A stretch of DNA of 64,000 nucleotides from Diphasiastrum complanatum (GCA_029204225.1 CM055107.1:25627391-25691390), one strand, 5' to 3'; numbered from the stretch's first letter, positions 14,737 through 25,234 are shown. A program made the numbers and translations. Notes: generated by a model from the sequence alone, not told the origin.

Positions 14737-17700
14737 CTTCCTTCCTTCCTTTCTAGAATTTGATTAGGTTAGGGCTATTCTAGCTCTAAAAATGTGCCCA
14801 ATGGATTTCTCTGTTCTCTCTCCCCTACTGGACCTTCTAGCAGCTATACCAAGTGCACACTAAAGTCTCCTGGATTTGCACAAGGGGTTTACAGAATTTT
14901 TCCAGCAAGTTTTGCTGAAGAAACACAAATTTGAAACGCTTCTTGCCGGAAACCCTAAAAGTGTGCCCAATAGCAGATTTTTGTTGTTGCAAATCAGCCA
15001 CAATTTATCTCAATATCCTGGAAAATTTGGCAACTACCCTGCTCTAGACTAGAAGACCCGTTCTAACTTTGAAGGAAGACACTCAATATTTCAAGAATTC
15101 GCAATAATTGCCTATAATTTGGCTTTGCTAAACCCCATACAGCCAAAAACCCTGAATCTTATCATACGAATGATGATTCTGTCTTGCAATCGAGGCTCTG
15201 ATACCAAGTTAACAAAACCAGACCAATGCAAGCTAGCAATCAGAAGCTCTTCAAGCTATACCAAGAAGCAAGCTAACTATTCTCAAAGGTGACAACAACA
15301 TTTCTCAATTACCAAAGCAAAGCAATAATTATAGGTTATGTACAGGCTAGGGCTTAGTAGGCACCAGCCCAATGATCTAGGAGTCTAGATGATTGAGAGA
15401 CAAAAAGAACTGTAAAAGCAACGGTTAAAGATTGCAATTCTAACTCTTAGAATCTACATAAAGTGTATTAGTCATTGTATCACCCATTTTCAATATTATC
15501 TATAACTTTAAGATTTTTACAAGATGTATCATCTTGATTCTTATAAGCCTTGACAAAATGTGACTTTTCCCAAAAGAAACATCTAGCAATTTTTCTTGGT
15601 TTCATGGGTATACACATGCTGGACACCCATCATTTCTAGAGTGGCATGAGAGGCCATTGACTTGGTCCATGCTCCCACTTATGTTGTCCTAGAGGCCTTT
15701 AAGGAAACTTTCTAAGCACTTGCCAAAATAGGGTTAGGGATAACATCACCACGGCCCATCTAACTATGCATCAAGCAAATCCATCAATGAGTTTCTAGTA
15801 AAACAATTACATAGGACCATGTACCTAATAATGACTTAGGGTCCACAATAGTCCCCAATGCCATAATTCTAAGAAAGATGTCCAAAACTCTCCCCTTCTA
15901 ACAAAGAAAATTGCATTCAATGTGACAAACATAATAGCATACACTAAGAGCTATTGTATCTATTCTTGAAATGCAAAATAGATGGCCCAAGACTAGGGTT
16001 GTGGATCTTAAGTCGCTGACAATTGAATTGTAGTAACAAGTAACATGGCCTATTTTGAAGCAATGGAGTGTGAACAAAAAGGAGAAATGGGAAAAGATAA
16101 CTCCCTGAAAACTAAAGCAATGTGGCGGAACACAGGTATGCCCAATACAGGCCCAGAAACAGGTTGTTGTGGAAGTGGACTGGGGTCTGCAAACATGAGG
16201 TGCTCTTCATTTGGATGGAGCAATGCTTCGATCTTCGAAATTCACCAAAACTTGCTGAAAATTTGCCACAGAAATGCGATAGAGCTGCAAACCAGTGCAA
16301 TGGAGCTAAAGACAGGTGCGATGGATCTGCCTGTGAAAACAGTGCCGGAAATTGCCCCAAAACAAAACTGTCAATTTTTTTTCCTCCTCAAAAGGTGAAA
16401 AAACAGCAAGTAAACAGCGGTGGATAGCCTGTTTTCTGATTTTCAGATGGGCAGGAGGTACAGCTGAAGTAGGTCGCCCTCCTTTCAAGATGCTTCGTGT
16501 CAAATCTTAGGTCAAACGGACAAAAAACAAGAAAGTTATGAGATTTTGCAGCAAATCAATTGATCTCTTGGGCTGGAACAACAGTGTTGGAGGTTCTCTA
16601 ACACCTTGAGAAGCTGTCTCTCCCACTTTCCCCCTTCAAAAACCCCAAGAATCCTGCGAAAATCACAGATTTCTCCACTGCCTCTCTCTAAAACCGGGCA
16701 TTCTCTCTCTAGAACGAGGCTCTGATAGCAAATGTTGCACTCCAATCTCCCAGGAGCTCTCCAAACTCTGATGGCTGGTGTGTAGAATCATCCACCCAAC
16801 GGTAGGTGCCCTTCTCTTGAGTTTATCTTATTACTATTTTGGGCCTGAGACACATGGCTGCCATGCAAGGGTGATCAGTCCTGATGGTGCAATGTAAATC
16901 CTCTACCCGTAATCAGTGTTTGGCTCTGAGGCACCACCCCCAAGCCCTGTCATGGACCTTTGACACAGACGGTCACCCAGCGTACTCCTAGCTAGAGGCA
17001 TCTCCACTGCTGACGACTAGGGTCCATACGATCATAACTCTGCCTAGTAGCACCCTTTCAGGTGGTCACACCGAGTCACTGCCAGTGACGCACCGGACCC
17101 AACTGGTCCCTTGGTGTCCATCCCGGTTACTGGCCCTTGGCCCCTAGTAACGGTCGTGCCGGTAATATGCTAGGGCACAACTGGCATCTGACACTCTCTC
17201 CCACTTGGCCTCACTTCAATCTATTTCCATCTCTCTACTCAACCATCTTTCCTTCCTTTTACCTTAACCTCATAAGCATTTAATACATATGTTTTATAAA
17301 GATCAGTGACATTCAAGTGACCTGGGAACAAGAGATGATTCCATGAAAGCATAATTCATTGGCCATTTCTTTGGGTACTTAACCATTGTTAGCTTTGGTG
17401 CTTGAGACCTTTGTGCAAGCTTGGCTCTTTGTGCAGGATCACATGATCAAGAGAAATCCAATGTTTAATGTGACCACCATGGAGTTGGTGCTTGATTGCA
17501 TAATCAAGGAAATTTTCTAACCCCAGGGGGTCATCTTGGACCCTCTATTTGGTACTTTTGCACTTTGGATTTGTGTGATAATGTTTTCATTCACTGATTG
17601 TATTGTGTTTTTTGCATTCACTATAGGTTTAAGGAACATTTCATGCAGCTCTCCCTTTCCTAATTGTAAATCCATGACTAAAAGTAAGGAACGTGACTTT

Positions 17701-20700
17701 AGGCTAGTGACTTTAGGCTAGAGGCCTCTCGTTGAGTCGCATTCATAATGTACATTCATAATGTGACACCTCAGTGATTGTTGGTCACCTTGAGAGGTGA
17801 CCAACAATCAGGCAACTAACAAAAATAACTGCAGATTTCAAAGTAAATTATGAGTGACTCTTAAAGCAATGATTAACATACCAGCTGCTGCATGGATGAC
17901 CTCTAGAAAAGCGGCCAATTGCAGTTGACCTGAAGCCGATGCATGAAATCATCAGCTGGCTAGAGGTAAAAGATGTAACTCAAGTATCATCACCTGGCCA
18001 AACTTATAAGGCTTGCATTGAACCGCTTGAACTTTGGCATTGCATCTCTATCTCTCTAATACAGTTGCCTCATGGATCAGACTACTATCAACACATTACC
18101 CATGATTTTCAGCACGGTAATCACAATATAGAAAGACCTATCATGCTGTAATATGTTGCTGATACCAATAGAAATAGCTAACAGAAAAAGTACTGGTTCT
18201 ACGGTATCACTACCTCAAGAACATAGCATGGCATTGTAACTTCATGATCTGTGATTCAATAGTACATAGCAAGTTTTTCAAGTGTAGAGATTAGGATTTT
18301 TTTTTTTTGGAAAGATAGAAGTAAAAATAAATGCCCAAACAATTTAGTGCTTGCTTACATATGAGTATCCCAGCTTCATCATAGGCTACAAGGATAGAAA
18401 GATCCCTTATTGCTCTCTTACTAATTTTAGATAGCACTATTATCCTGCAAGATGTTCGTAATCAAGCTTTTCAAATTAGTCCTTAGCCCTAGACAACCCA
18501 AAAGTTACACTAGCTTTTAAAAATAGTACTCAAACAACATTTCTAATAAAAGGTTTGGGAACAGCACAGTTACTATCTCAAGTTTTTGATGCCCTTTTCT
18601 GCACAGAATAAAACAAACAATAACATCATTCTGGTCATTATTTACACTAAGTTGCCATGGGGAGTTCATTTTTTCAACATAGCATAGAGTGTTCAAGCTA
18701 TTCGGAGAACCAAAAATTATTGAAATTGGGCACCACTAGACTGATCTGATCTAGAGGTGATTTACGATCACTTTAACATGTCATAATGTGGATTCAACTA
18801 CAAGTAAGCAGAGCTGAAAGGACAACTTATCTCCTCTCCCTCAACTACAAGTTGATACCACTAGTTAATTGATTAAAATGGAAGTAAATATGGATGATTT
18901 ATACTACTAGAGAATAGCAAATTATAAGATAAAACTTCAAAGTGTGGAAATCCAAAGCGGAATATTTACTGGTGATGCTTGACTTATGGGACTTGACAAC
19001 GGGTCACGAAGAAGGCGAAGATGAAGAGAATGGACAATCAAATGAGAAGCAAAAGAAAACAGTGATAAAAGAGCACGAAAAGCATTGTGTCTAATCAACA
19101 TGTCAGGGGACAGTAACATTATGCCACATGCTGAAACAGCTTCTACACAAACTGAACCTTGGAGTATTTTTCAAAATATGTTCAAAGCTATGTCCTCTAC
19201 CCAGCTAAAATATCAAACTATGAAGATGGTGGATGACAATTTCATGATTATCCAGATCAAGGAGATACATGAGCAATCATTTGCAATTCAAGAGATTATC
19301 AAACATGTGGATAGTTGTGCACTATGCTCAATAATCTACCAAGCTCCTATCAAGCTTTTGTGAGCACACTTATGGTAGGAGAAACAACACCCTCCCTGAT
19401 GAAGTTTCCATATACTAACAAAAGATAGTATATTGACCTATACAATGTATCCATGGTATCTTGACTTTGAAGAGTCAGATTTGCAAATTGTAAAATCCAC
19501 TAGGAGCGTCTTTTTGTACGAAACACAATCATACAAAATTTTACAGCAAAGGACACAAAAAGGTATGAAAAAATGAAGTTCCAAAAAAGCGCGGAAACTT
19601 GAAAATGCAACATCTTGAGCTAGAAATGTGAAACCAAGGAGCCGTAAAGTGCTATAAAGTTGAGAAACGGCAAGGAATATGAAAATCTACACAACATCTA
19701 AGCAAAACCTTTATAACAAAAGACATGATATTTTGTTGTTTGACTAAACTTTGCCTAGCAAGATTTTGTTATAAAAAACTCCGATGGACAAATTTGAAAG
19801 TGCTATGAACTCATCTGAAGGTGAGAAATATTATGAGTCACTAGGAATTTGAGTAGAATCTTGCATAACAAAAAATAGAATATTCCCAGTTTCAAGTCCT
19901 CCAAGGATCCAAGACTAGGCAATTGAACAAATGAAACAAAGAGAATCGGGTGGTGGATAAAGCAACCCAATCAAACCTAGATCGATTGGATCTAGCGCCC
20001 AAGCTATGGACCATACAAGCTCAATAGGAGAGAGGGATCACACAAGCAGCATATAGCTACAATCACCAAAATCAAGCATACACTAGTGAGATCCCCATGG
20101 GTATACTTATACCCTCCAAGGCCCCTTCACCATTGTGCTTCACTGGACACATCAACGGCCTAACTGGGCCACCTTATCCACTTTGCCTATGAGTCACGTT
20201 AGTTCCATACTAATCTACCATCTTGAGTTTTAGGCCTCTAACCATTAATATGACTTTAATTCCATGAGGGCCCCAACCACTCATAATCATAATTAACTGA
20301 CAGTTCTAGATAGGCCTACTAACCTCCTTACGGGGTATACAACCGAGATATATCCAATAGATGGGCATTGCACCTAGTTTGATCAAAGATTACCAATCAG
20401 TTATCCCACAAAAAGCTCAAGCAATACCAATCTCCAAAGCTGAATAATGCTATTTATACCCAATAGATGTCTTAGAATGGAATAGTAGAATCTCCACTCC
20501 AGGTACTTAACTAAAATGGTTGGCCCTTGGCCATCCCAAAGCATAACTGCATAGAAATGGCCTTTATGCTTGTTTGTGAATAAGAAGGGGCCCATGGCCA
20601 ACCTATGAATAAAAAGAGCATGTTGAGGTGAATACAAGGAGGTGATTCTATGTTTGTGGCTCAAGGCACTAGTTGTTCCTTTACATACATGGGAATCTAC

Positions 20701-23700
20701 ATCATGAGGTTTTCTGGTACTTGACTAGACTAACATTGTCACTTAACATGAGGAGGTGGCAAATTTACTGGGAGTTGGGACACTTAACCAATAGTAGATG
20801 AGCAATTGACTCAAGAGAAAACTAGCATGCATGATTTTTTGTCCCTTGTGGGAACCATGAGTAAGAGCAATTCAAGTAGAGGTTAATGCATGGTCTACTA
20901 GGGATTTATGGTGTGTAAGGTAGCTAGTACTACTATCCCTTGATGTCCTCTGGATGTAAGTTGCCAAGCCATCTAGCATCCTAAATTCTTGCCTCTATCT
21001 TGAATATATTGTACATCAATACTAAGGGGAACAATCAAGTCTCTTACCTCTACTCAAAACCTTACCCTTATCTCACCTGGGTGCTCTTCGGCCTTAAGGA
21101 AGCAACAACAACACAACAACCCATGGGAGAAGAAATTCAAGAAGCGGGAGGAAAGAAACATCAAATCTTATATAGGGACTTCTAGACAAGTCAACAGCAA
21201 ATAAGATGTGGAAGGAGGAATCTGTAGCCAAAAGCAAGGAATATCTTTGCTTTCTCTACAATAAGCTAGGACATCTAGAAAAGGTTTGTACTCAAAGGAA
21301 GAGTAAGTCATCATCTGACCTGCAACAACTCAAATTGTTGACAAGTGGCAAGATCTCTTCAATGGAAGTTTTATAATAAAAATTTATCGTTGTGAATGCC
21401 ATTTTAGTTATGTTGTTGTCATCCCTAATAATATACTTTGTAGGTATATTATTAAGGAGGGCAACAAATGTTCTATTTGGTGGTGTCTCCTCACCCAATT
21501 TTATAAGTGCTCATGTGATGTAGAAGCAACAAGTTCCCATGACTATAGAAACATGATTTACTTGGCAAGTAAAACAAAACTAAGATTTGGAACCAAAAGC
21601 TTTCTCATATAGAGCTTCAACTGCAATACCATGCAGAGCTAGTTACCTTTCATGTTATGAATCTTGATCATACAGATGTCATCCTCCGATATGAAGATGG
21701 ATATTCCTCCTTATTCTTGTATGTCTTTGAAGCTCGAAAAATCATTTTGAGTACGGAGTATGAAGCTTTTCATATCTTATGAAAGTCCGAAGTACATTTG
21801 AAAAGCTTTGAGAATTATGATTGTTATCTAGATTTTGTGGTTTTTGGAAGCTCTATTTCTAAAATAGTATGCCATCAATGAAAAATAGTAGAGATATTAA
21901 TAGAGGAATTCAAAGATCTATTTGCTAAAGACCTACCTTATGATCTACCTCTGGAGAGAATAGTATATCAAAAGATAGAGCTTATGCCAACAAGCAATCA
22001 ACCTGTCATTAGGAAATTGCATTGGTTCAGCCACAAAGAAGATGACAAAGTGGCCAGGCAAATAGAAGAATACCTTGAGATGGGGCACATTAGGTCTAGT
22101 AAATCCACATGGGGTGCACTTGTTATTTTACAAAGTAAGAAGGATGGAATGATGCACATGTGCATGGATCATAAAAGTTTAACACTAATCATTAGGATGG
22201 ATGACCTAGTAAAATATGGAACTAAAAGCCTCACCAAGGTCATCATCAAAGTAAAGTTCAAATGGAAGATGCTCCTTGAACAAGTTTCGAACTTAATATA
22301 GGAAATATGAGTTTTGAAGCTTACCTTTTGGTCTTACTCATGCTCCCACAATAGATGATAAGCGACCTATTTTATCCATAATGGGAAAGGTCATAGTAGT
22401 GCTTTTAGATAGTAATCTTATCAATAGTAGATCATTGGAGGAGCACATCAAGTATCTCATGACTGTCATGAGGATTTTGAGACAAGAAAAGCTTTATGCT
22501 AGAGAGGTCTTTTGATTTTCTTAAGCAAAGAGCTGTTTATCTAGGACATGTCATAACGGCCCATGAAATGAGACTTTAATACTAAAAGATAAAGGCAATA
22601 GTGGAGTGGCGCATATTTGAGAATAATAGATAGATATAATGCTACTTTCCAAAATCTTTTGAAAACATTGCAAGTGTTCATCTATGTTATCTGATATATT
22701 AAAAGCACTAATAATCAAGTAGTAGATGCTCTTATTAAAGTTGAAGAAAAGAATTCATTCAACCACAAATCTCCATTGGCTTCTATCTTTTACTTGAAGG
22801 ACTTTTTCGGACTAGTTTATATTTGGTCGAATATGGCATATGTTTCAAAAAGGGAATTCAAGCTCGAGTGATGAAACTAGGGTGCAGGATATCAAATCAA
22901 AGGGAAAGGAGGATAACACTTTAATACTCTATTCAAAATGGAACATAATTCAACATAGTAAGGTATGTGTGCCTGGAAATGAAGGTATAAGATGTCAAAT
23001 TTTGTACGAACATGAGGACTTAAGCACCAAGACATACAAAGAACTTGTAATCATGTATGGACGTATTCTTATCGACAAAAAATGAAAACCTTTGGGAGTC
23101 TTATGTACTTATTTGTAAACGATGCTAGCTCAATATAGAGAATGTATAAGAGCAAGTGGCCTAGTGCATACATTGGTGATTACCAATAAAAATCAGAAAA
23201 GTATCTTAATGGACTTCGTAGTTGGTCTTCCAAGAACCCACCAGGGCTGTCTACATTGTCGTGGATTGCTTGACCAAAATGGAAACATCTATCTGTATGA
23301 AGAACATTGTTGAAGCATTTGAGTTGACCCAGATCTTTGTTGATCAGTTATTAAGGCTTTATGGATTATGTAGTGATTCATTAAGTGACTATGATGGTCA
23401 ATTCATTTTATTACTAGAACATCCAGGAATTGAAGTACATCTCATCTTTCATTTGAGCAAACTTAAAACTAGTATACATGAAGGAGATTCACTTATCTTT
23501 GAGGATGAGTTGGGACATTTTGAGGAAACTTCATCCAAGGATTCTTTGAAACTTGAAAGAGTACTCGATTCAAGAACAAAGCAACTTAGAAATCATCTTG
23601 TCTTTCAATACATGGTTTGTTAGAAGGGACGATCAAAAGATGATGAGTCATGGGAGAGCACTAAAAGCCTTTGAGCATAGTTACAACCAGTTTCAAATCG

Positions 23701-24827
23701 AATAGATTCAAATCAAGATTTGCATCAAGATTCAAAGATTCACATTCGTCGTTTGGAAAGATGCGTATCAAACAAAGTATCAAAAGAATAAAAATCATTT
23801 GAAAAATAGGAGCATGCCTAGAGTTTGGAGTTAACTATTAATGGATAACAAATGCATAGGTATCACCAGTGGGAGTTCACTACAAGCGCATGCAAGTGAG
23901 TCAAGGGTTGTGGCTATATATACTTGAGATGGAGGATCTCACTAACTATTCTTTAGACTAGCTAACGTGAGCTTTCCTAACTCGTCATGGGGTCGTTACT
24001 ATTAGTTAACAAGTTTCTTACATTTGACTTTTGACTAGCGAGTTGACTGAAGTGTTAAAGTTTGAAGGGCTTGCAATTCTTGATTTTTGACATGTGCATG
24101 CACTACTCCATTATGAAGCCTGAACTCACTCCTAATAGCAAACTAGTTCTTTATGGTCTCAATCATATATATAGTATGGCCTTTGGTAGGTGCTTTGTCT
24201 AGCTCCTATGCCAAGAAAACACAAACTAACTAGTTCTTTATGGTCTCAAACGGTGCATTCTCATCATCAAGCTAAGCACCTGCACTCTAGATGGTGATTT
24301 GCAAAAGCGTTTCTACAAGCGTGACGTTAGCAGTGGACACGTAACACTACAGTCTACAGCCAAGCCGGAGATAATCAGTCTAATAAAGAGCAAAGTGGTA
24401 ACAGGTTGCAATGGTACGCTCTCGTAACAGATTGCAGTTAGCTACTTTCAGTTAGACGTTTCGTCTTAATCCTTTGCAACGTCCAATTCTTGAAAAGCCT
24501 TACTTAACTACCTCAACAAAAGATAAAGTTTATGAACTCAGTATGATGATTCACCAATCGCAAATGCTTCTTATAATCGCAACAAGAACTATAATTAGCT
24601 CAATTCTACCTCATTGCAGCATATTCTGCTACAGGAAATGTCCTGCGCTTCACAAATGCAGGCAAATCCTTTCTCATCTGCAGCAAAGCTACTGTGCCCA
24701 GTTCAGAAATATCTACAAGGATGATGATCATGACTTACCAGCCAATGGCTTGAAGAGAATTGTAGAGGATGAGGTAGAAATCGAGAATCCATGGCAGCGC
24801 CAGCTTGGGCTTTCTACCCCGATCCAT
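282..24827 (-). CDS. 3-hydroxyacyl-CoA dehydratase, PTPLA/PAS2 family (3' end beyond window)
   Basis: This gene encodes a membrane enzyme of the HACD/PTPLA family. These ER proteins carry out the dehydration step of very-long-chain fatty acid elongation. Seven minus-strand exons join as 24827-24739, 18444-18359, 17929-17882, 10471-10383, 10249-10196, 589-522 and 328-282. All junctions use GT-AG and keep phase, giving 160 residues without a stop. Landmarks in order are an N-terminal YNSLQAIGW segment (residues 22-30), LAAFLEVIH, LLQWAGRSH, AWSLSEVIRYP, and LYPVGILGE with Tyr153 and Glu160, spaced like the catalytic Tyr/Glu pair of yeast Phs1. By remembered similarity it is closest to the Arabidopsis At5g59770-type PTPLA protein; the stretch from the GW motif to the LAAFLEV motif aligns without gaps. 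The remaining C-terminal transmembrane part should lie left of position 1. Introns of 6.3, 7.4 and 9.6 kb are filled with transposon debris. The family assignment is strong; enzyme activity is inferred. Confidence 0.88.
522..589 (-). CDS. Dehydratase gene, exon 6
   Basis: The acceptor is AAACAG and the donor is GTAATT. It encodes VIRYPQYVLYMLGACP followed by TWLTWI and two bases of an Arg codon. The (E)VIRYP motif is a family hallmark. It is separated from exon 5 by a 9.6-kb intron. Confidence 0.88.
1985..2190 (+). mobile_element. Ty1/copia Pol fragment (GAG-pre-integrase domain)
   Basis: About 65 residues containing WHQRLGHLNMRS, then ICENCLLGKQPRSK. This is the pre-integrase zinc-binding segment (H...H...C..C) of plant copia polyproteins. 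No other copia domain could be traced on either side, so this is a small relic inside the large intron, opposite to the gene's direction. Confidence 0.85.
4161..4230. repeat. (CT)35 microsatellite
   Basis: Uninterrupted CT dinucleotides for 70 bases, ending exactly where the LINE relic at 4231 starts. Ser-Leu open frames through it are artefacts of the repeat. Confidence 0.98.
4231..5556 (+). mobile_element. L1-like LINE relic A (endonuclease part joined to 3' end)
   Basis: The first part (4231-4905) encodes the C-terminal half of an apurinic-type endonuclease: SVVDYLMGSP, then SPTTLSDHSFLSF with the conserved SDH histidine. The ORF then jumps to the C-terminal piece (about 4990-5180, CVALMLREM then ITSFFTKRR and an Asp run), so the reverse transcriptase has been deleted. 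The element ends in a 3' region with GGCATGGAAAAGACATTAAT, an AATAAA signal and a (CTTT)n tail at 5528-5556. The same 3' end occurs at 54284-54345. The copy is dead. Confidence 0.8.
5557..5611. repeat. (CT)n microsatellite after LINE tail
   Basis: About 54 bases of CT directly following the (CTTT)n tail of LINE relic A. It may have grown from the tail by slippage. Confidence 0.95.
5612..5730. repeat. CCATCT-rich minisatellite
   Basis: Degenerate hexamer array of CCATCT/CCATCTC units interrupted by CACGCAG and CACTGCTT spacers. It makes repetitive frames on both strands that are not genes. Confidence 0.85.
6305..9480 (+). mobile_element. L1-like LINE relic B (endonuclease end, RT, zf-RVT)
   Basis: A degraded LINE ORF2 in several frames. 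It starts with GAFNARTTARQ, where the usual GDFNA Asp is lost, then VDYFIASP...ADHSLLSL. Reverse transcriptase follows at about 7019-7900: KLKNNRTSDIDLLSAELLKP, a VDLSKAFD-type box near 7470, VGVKQGCPLSPLLFALYIDD at 7637-7700, then the thumb. A zf-RVT-like C-terminus lies at about 8700-9113 (PRERHLCCLC ... HFLLRC). Stretch 9320-9480 resembles 4990-5180 of relic A. The copy carries several stops and frameshifts and lies within the dehydratase intron. Confidence 0.82.
10196..10249 (-). CDS. Dehydratase gene, exon 5
   Basis: An 18-codon exon, phase 0 at both ends, with acceptor TTCTTAG and donor GTTCGT. It encodes a membrane segment ending FTAWSLSE, a family signature immediately before the VIRYP motif of the next exon. 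The intron separating it from exon 4 is only 133 bases. Confidence 0.85.
10250..10382 (-). other. 133-bp intron of the dehydratase gene
   Basis: Short intron between exons 4 and 5 with GT at its 5' end and TCTTAG at its 3' end. No insertion is present. Confidence 0.85.
10383..10471 (-). CDS. Dehydratase gene, exon 4
   Basis: The acceptor is TTACTAG and the donor is GTACTT. The first two bases finish the Gly codon left by exon 3. It encodes 29 residues including LLQWAGRSH and ending CQIEE, matching the LMQWGGRTH...RQIDE segment of plant PTPLA proteins. Confidence 0.88.
11990..12200 (+). mobile_element. Ty3/gypsy integrase zinc-binding fragment
   Basis: A frame from 11990 reads SIIQEVHDNPYLGHVGGHKT followed by LDLVKRL. 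This is the HHCC zinc-binding segment that opens plant gypsy integrases. Downstream, traces such as GLLHPKGEMRD remain before the frame is lost. It is a small relic antisense to the host gene. Confidence 0.75.
14287..14527 (-). repeat. Left terminal repeat (3' LTR) of TRIM-like element
   Basis: Direct-repeat partner of 15208-15447. AGAGTTA at 14284-14290 and TAACTCT at 14521-14527 form short inverted ends. Confidence 0.65.
14675..14735. repeat. (CT)n microsatellite
   Basis: About 60 bases of CT inside the interior of the TRIM-like element. Confidence 0.97.
15208..15447 (-). repeat. Right terminal repeat (5' LTR) of TRIM-like element
   Basis: Direct-repeat partner of 14287-14527, one base away from the putative primer-binding site at 15194-15206. 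Confidence 0.65.
16733..17193 (-). repeat. Possible 5' LTR of a minus-strand LTR element
   Basis: A relatively GC-rich block begins TGTTGCAC and ends CATCTGACA (TG...CA). It abuts GGCTCTGATAGCAAA at 16718-16732, a one-mismatch reverse complement of the initiator-tRNA-Met primer-binding site. No second LTR was found, so this rests on termini and primer site only. Confidence 0.45.
17775..17810. repeat. Perfect 16-bp hairpin
   Basis: Arms 17775-17790 and 17795-17810 are exact reverse complements (core GATTGTTGGTCACCT) with a TGAG loop. It lies in the intron, 71 bases downstream of the exon 3 donor in transcription direction. A direct repeat CATTCATAATGT lies just left of it (about 17736-17760). 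Confidence 0.9.
17882..17929 (-). CDS. Dehydratase gene, exon 3
   Basis: A 48-base exon with acceptor CTTCAG and donor GTATGT. It encodes QLQLAAFLEVIHAAA plus split codons at both ends. The FLEV-x-H motif is one of the best conserved parts of PTPLA proteins. It is too short to show up as an open reading frame and was found by joining phases. Confidence 0.85.
17930..18358 (-). other. 429-bp intron of the dehydratase gene
   Basis: Between exons 2 and 3, starting GTAAGC and ending TTCAG. Nothing else is recognised in it. Confidence 0.8.
18359..18444 (-). CDS. Dehydratase gene, exon 2
   Basis: The acceptor is TTGCAG and the donor is GTAAGC. The first base G completes the exon 1 Trp codon and the last base T begins a Cys codon finished by exon 3. 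It encodes 28 residues ending AYDEAGILI. From the Trp to the Cys the spacing is 30 residues, the same as in the Arabidopsis homologue as I recall it, which supports both borders. Confidence 0.8.
19085..19410 (+). mobile_element. Ty1/copia Gag fragment
   Basis: A 92-codon frame followed, in another frame, by LPSSYQAFVSTLMVGETTPS, typical of the UBN2-type Gag domain of plant copia elements. The frame shift and lack of downstream domains mark it as a relic. Confidence 0.7.
20980..23690 (+). mobile_element. Degenerate Ty3/gypsy chromovirus
   Basis: Domains appear in the canonical order on the plus strand, all broken. A zinc-knuckle trace lies at about 21220-21310 (NKLGHLEKVC with one Cys changed). 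A protease trace follows at about 21440-21510. Reverse transcriptase is at 21930-22560 (RSSKSTWGALV, then a broken LPFGLTHAPT). An RNase H tail lies near 22680 and integrase at 23120-23420 (SILMDFVVGLPRTHQG). A chromodomain-like end at 23540-23680 reads ERVLDSRTKQLRN...WKGRSKDDESWE with a stop replacing the residue before KGR. The element lies in intron 1 of the dehydratase gene. Confidence 0.78.
24739..24827 (-). CDS. Dehydratase gene, exon 1 with start codon
   Basis: The ATG is at 24827-24825 with G at +4. The exon encodes 29 residues plus two bases of a Trp codon, and the donor is GTAAGT. It contains the N-terminal YNSLQAIGW signature. The reading frame stays open upstream to a Met codon at 25004, so a longer N-terminus is possible, but the upstream residues do not resemble the family, so the internal Met is preferred. 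Confidence 0.82.
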
Positions 24828-25230
24828 GGATTGTTCGTTGGTGGACGATACTCCAGCTCTGACACCAGGCCTTGTGGGTAAGAAGGCAGAAAAGGCACCA
24901 CCATACATAAGGGTTGCCCTTAAAAACCTTGGGCACCAACACATTACTCTCCCATGTTGGAAGAAAGGCACAAGAGGGACCACCTTTACTAACATCACCC
25001 ACAACTTACTTTTTTATCACCAACTATTGCCTTGTTGCTCAGATCGGACGGGGAAGGTGTGAAATGGGGCCCCACCCTCAACCAACTACGCCCTTCATTA
25101 TCAGGGAAAGATCGTAGTCATTCTGCATTGTGGGATCGATGATGGGTGGGACCCTACCTTATAACCCATGGGATTTATGGAGAGATTAGGTTTTTCCTCA
25201 ACTAGACTGAGGAGGGTGGATACAAGGCGA
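24828..25230 (-). promoter_or_regulatory. Upstream region of the dehydratase gene
   Basis: This is the expected 5' UTR and promoter side of the gene. I could not identify a clear TATA box; the best AT-rich candidate on the minus strand is TGATAAAAAA near 25010-25020. The position is inferred from the start codon only. Confidence 0.3.
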
Positions 25231-25234
25231 CATC

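Larger units (their letters stand above)
14284..15447 (-). mobile_element. Short LTR-type (TRIM-like) element
   Basis: Two direct repeats of about 240 bases (14287-14527 and 15208-15447) share long stretches such as CTTCAAGCTATACCAAGAAG. They flank a 680-base interior with no coding signal. Beside the right copy, at 15194-15206, is GGCTCTGATACCA, the reverse complement of an initiator-tRNA-Met primer-binding site. This places the element on the minus strand with its 5' LTR at right. The total of about 1.16 kb fits a terminal-repeat retrotransposon in miniature. The ends are imprecise. Confidence 0.65.
10472..17881 (-). other. 7.4-kb intron of the dehydratase gene
   Basis: Between exons 3 and 4. 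It contains a gypsy integrase fragment (11990-12200), a short LTR-type element (14284-15447), a possible solo or partial LTR (16733-17193) and a hairpin (17775-17810). In 10600-11900, 12400-14280 and 15450-16030 I see only AT-rich intron sequence. Confidence 0.7.
18445..24738 (-). other. 6.3-kb first intron of the dehydratase gene
   Basis: It starts GTAAGT after exon 1 and ends TTGCAG before exon 2. It holds a copia Gag fragment (19085-19400) and a degenerate gypsy element (20980-23690), both antisense to the gene. In 18450-19080, 19420-20970 and 23700-24730 I see no coding signal. Confidence 0.75.

Noticed and set aside
16045-16398. 117-codon ORF as a gene
   Set aside because: No recognisable domain; it lies in the interior of a probable LTR element inside an intron, so chance or transposon origin is likelier.
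17987-18060. Possible extra dehydratase exon
   Set aside because: The phase-compatible frame contains a stop and the intron to exon 3 would be only about 57 bases.
18359-18385. 27-base microexon in the dehydratase gene
   Set aside because: A TTGTAG acceptor gives a phase-compatible microexon, but the longer exon 18359-18444 joins exon 1 in phase and matches family length exactly.
24735-25004. Longer N-terminus of the dehydratase starting at 25004
   Set aside because: The frame is open but the extra about 59 residues do not resemble the family, and the internal Met at 24827 precedes the conserved region directly.
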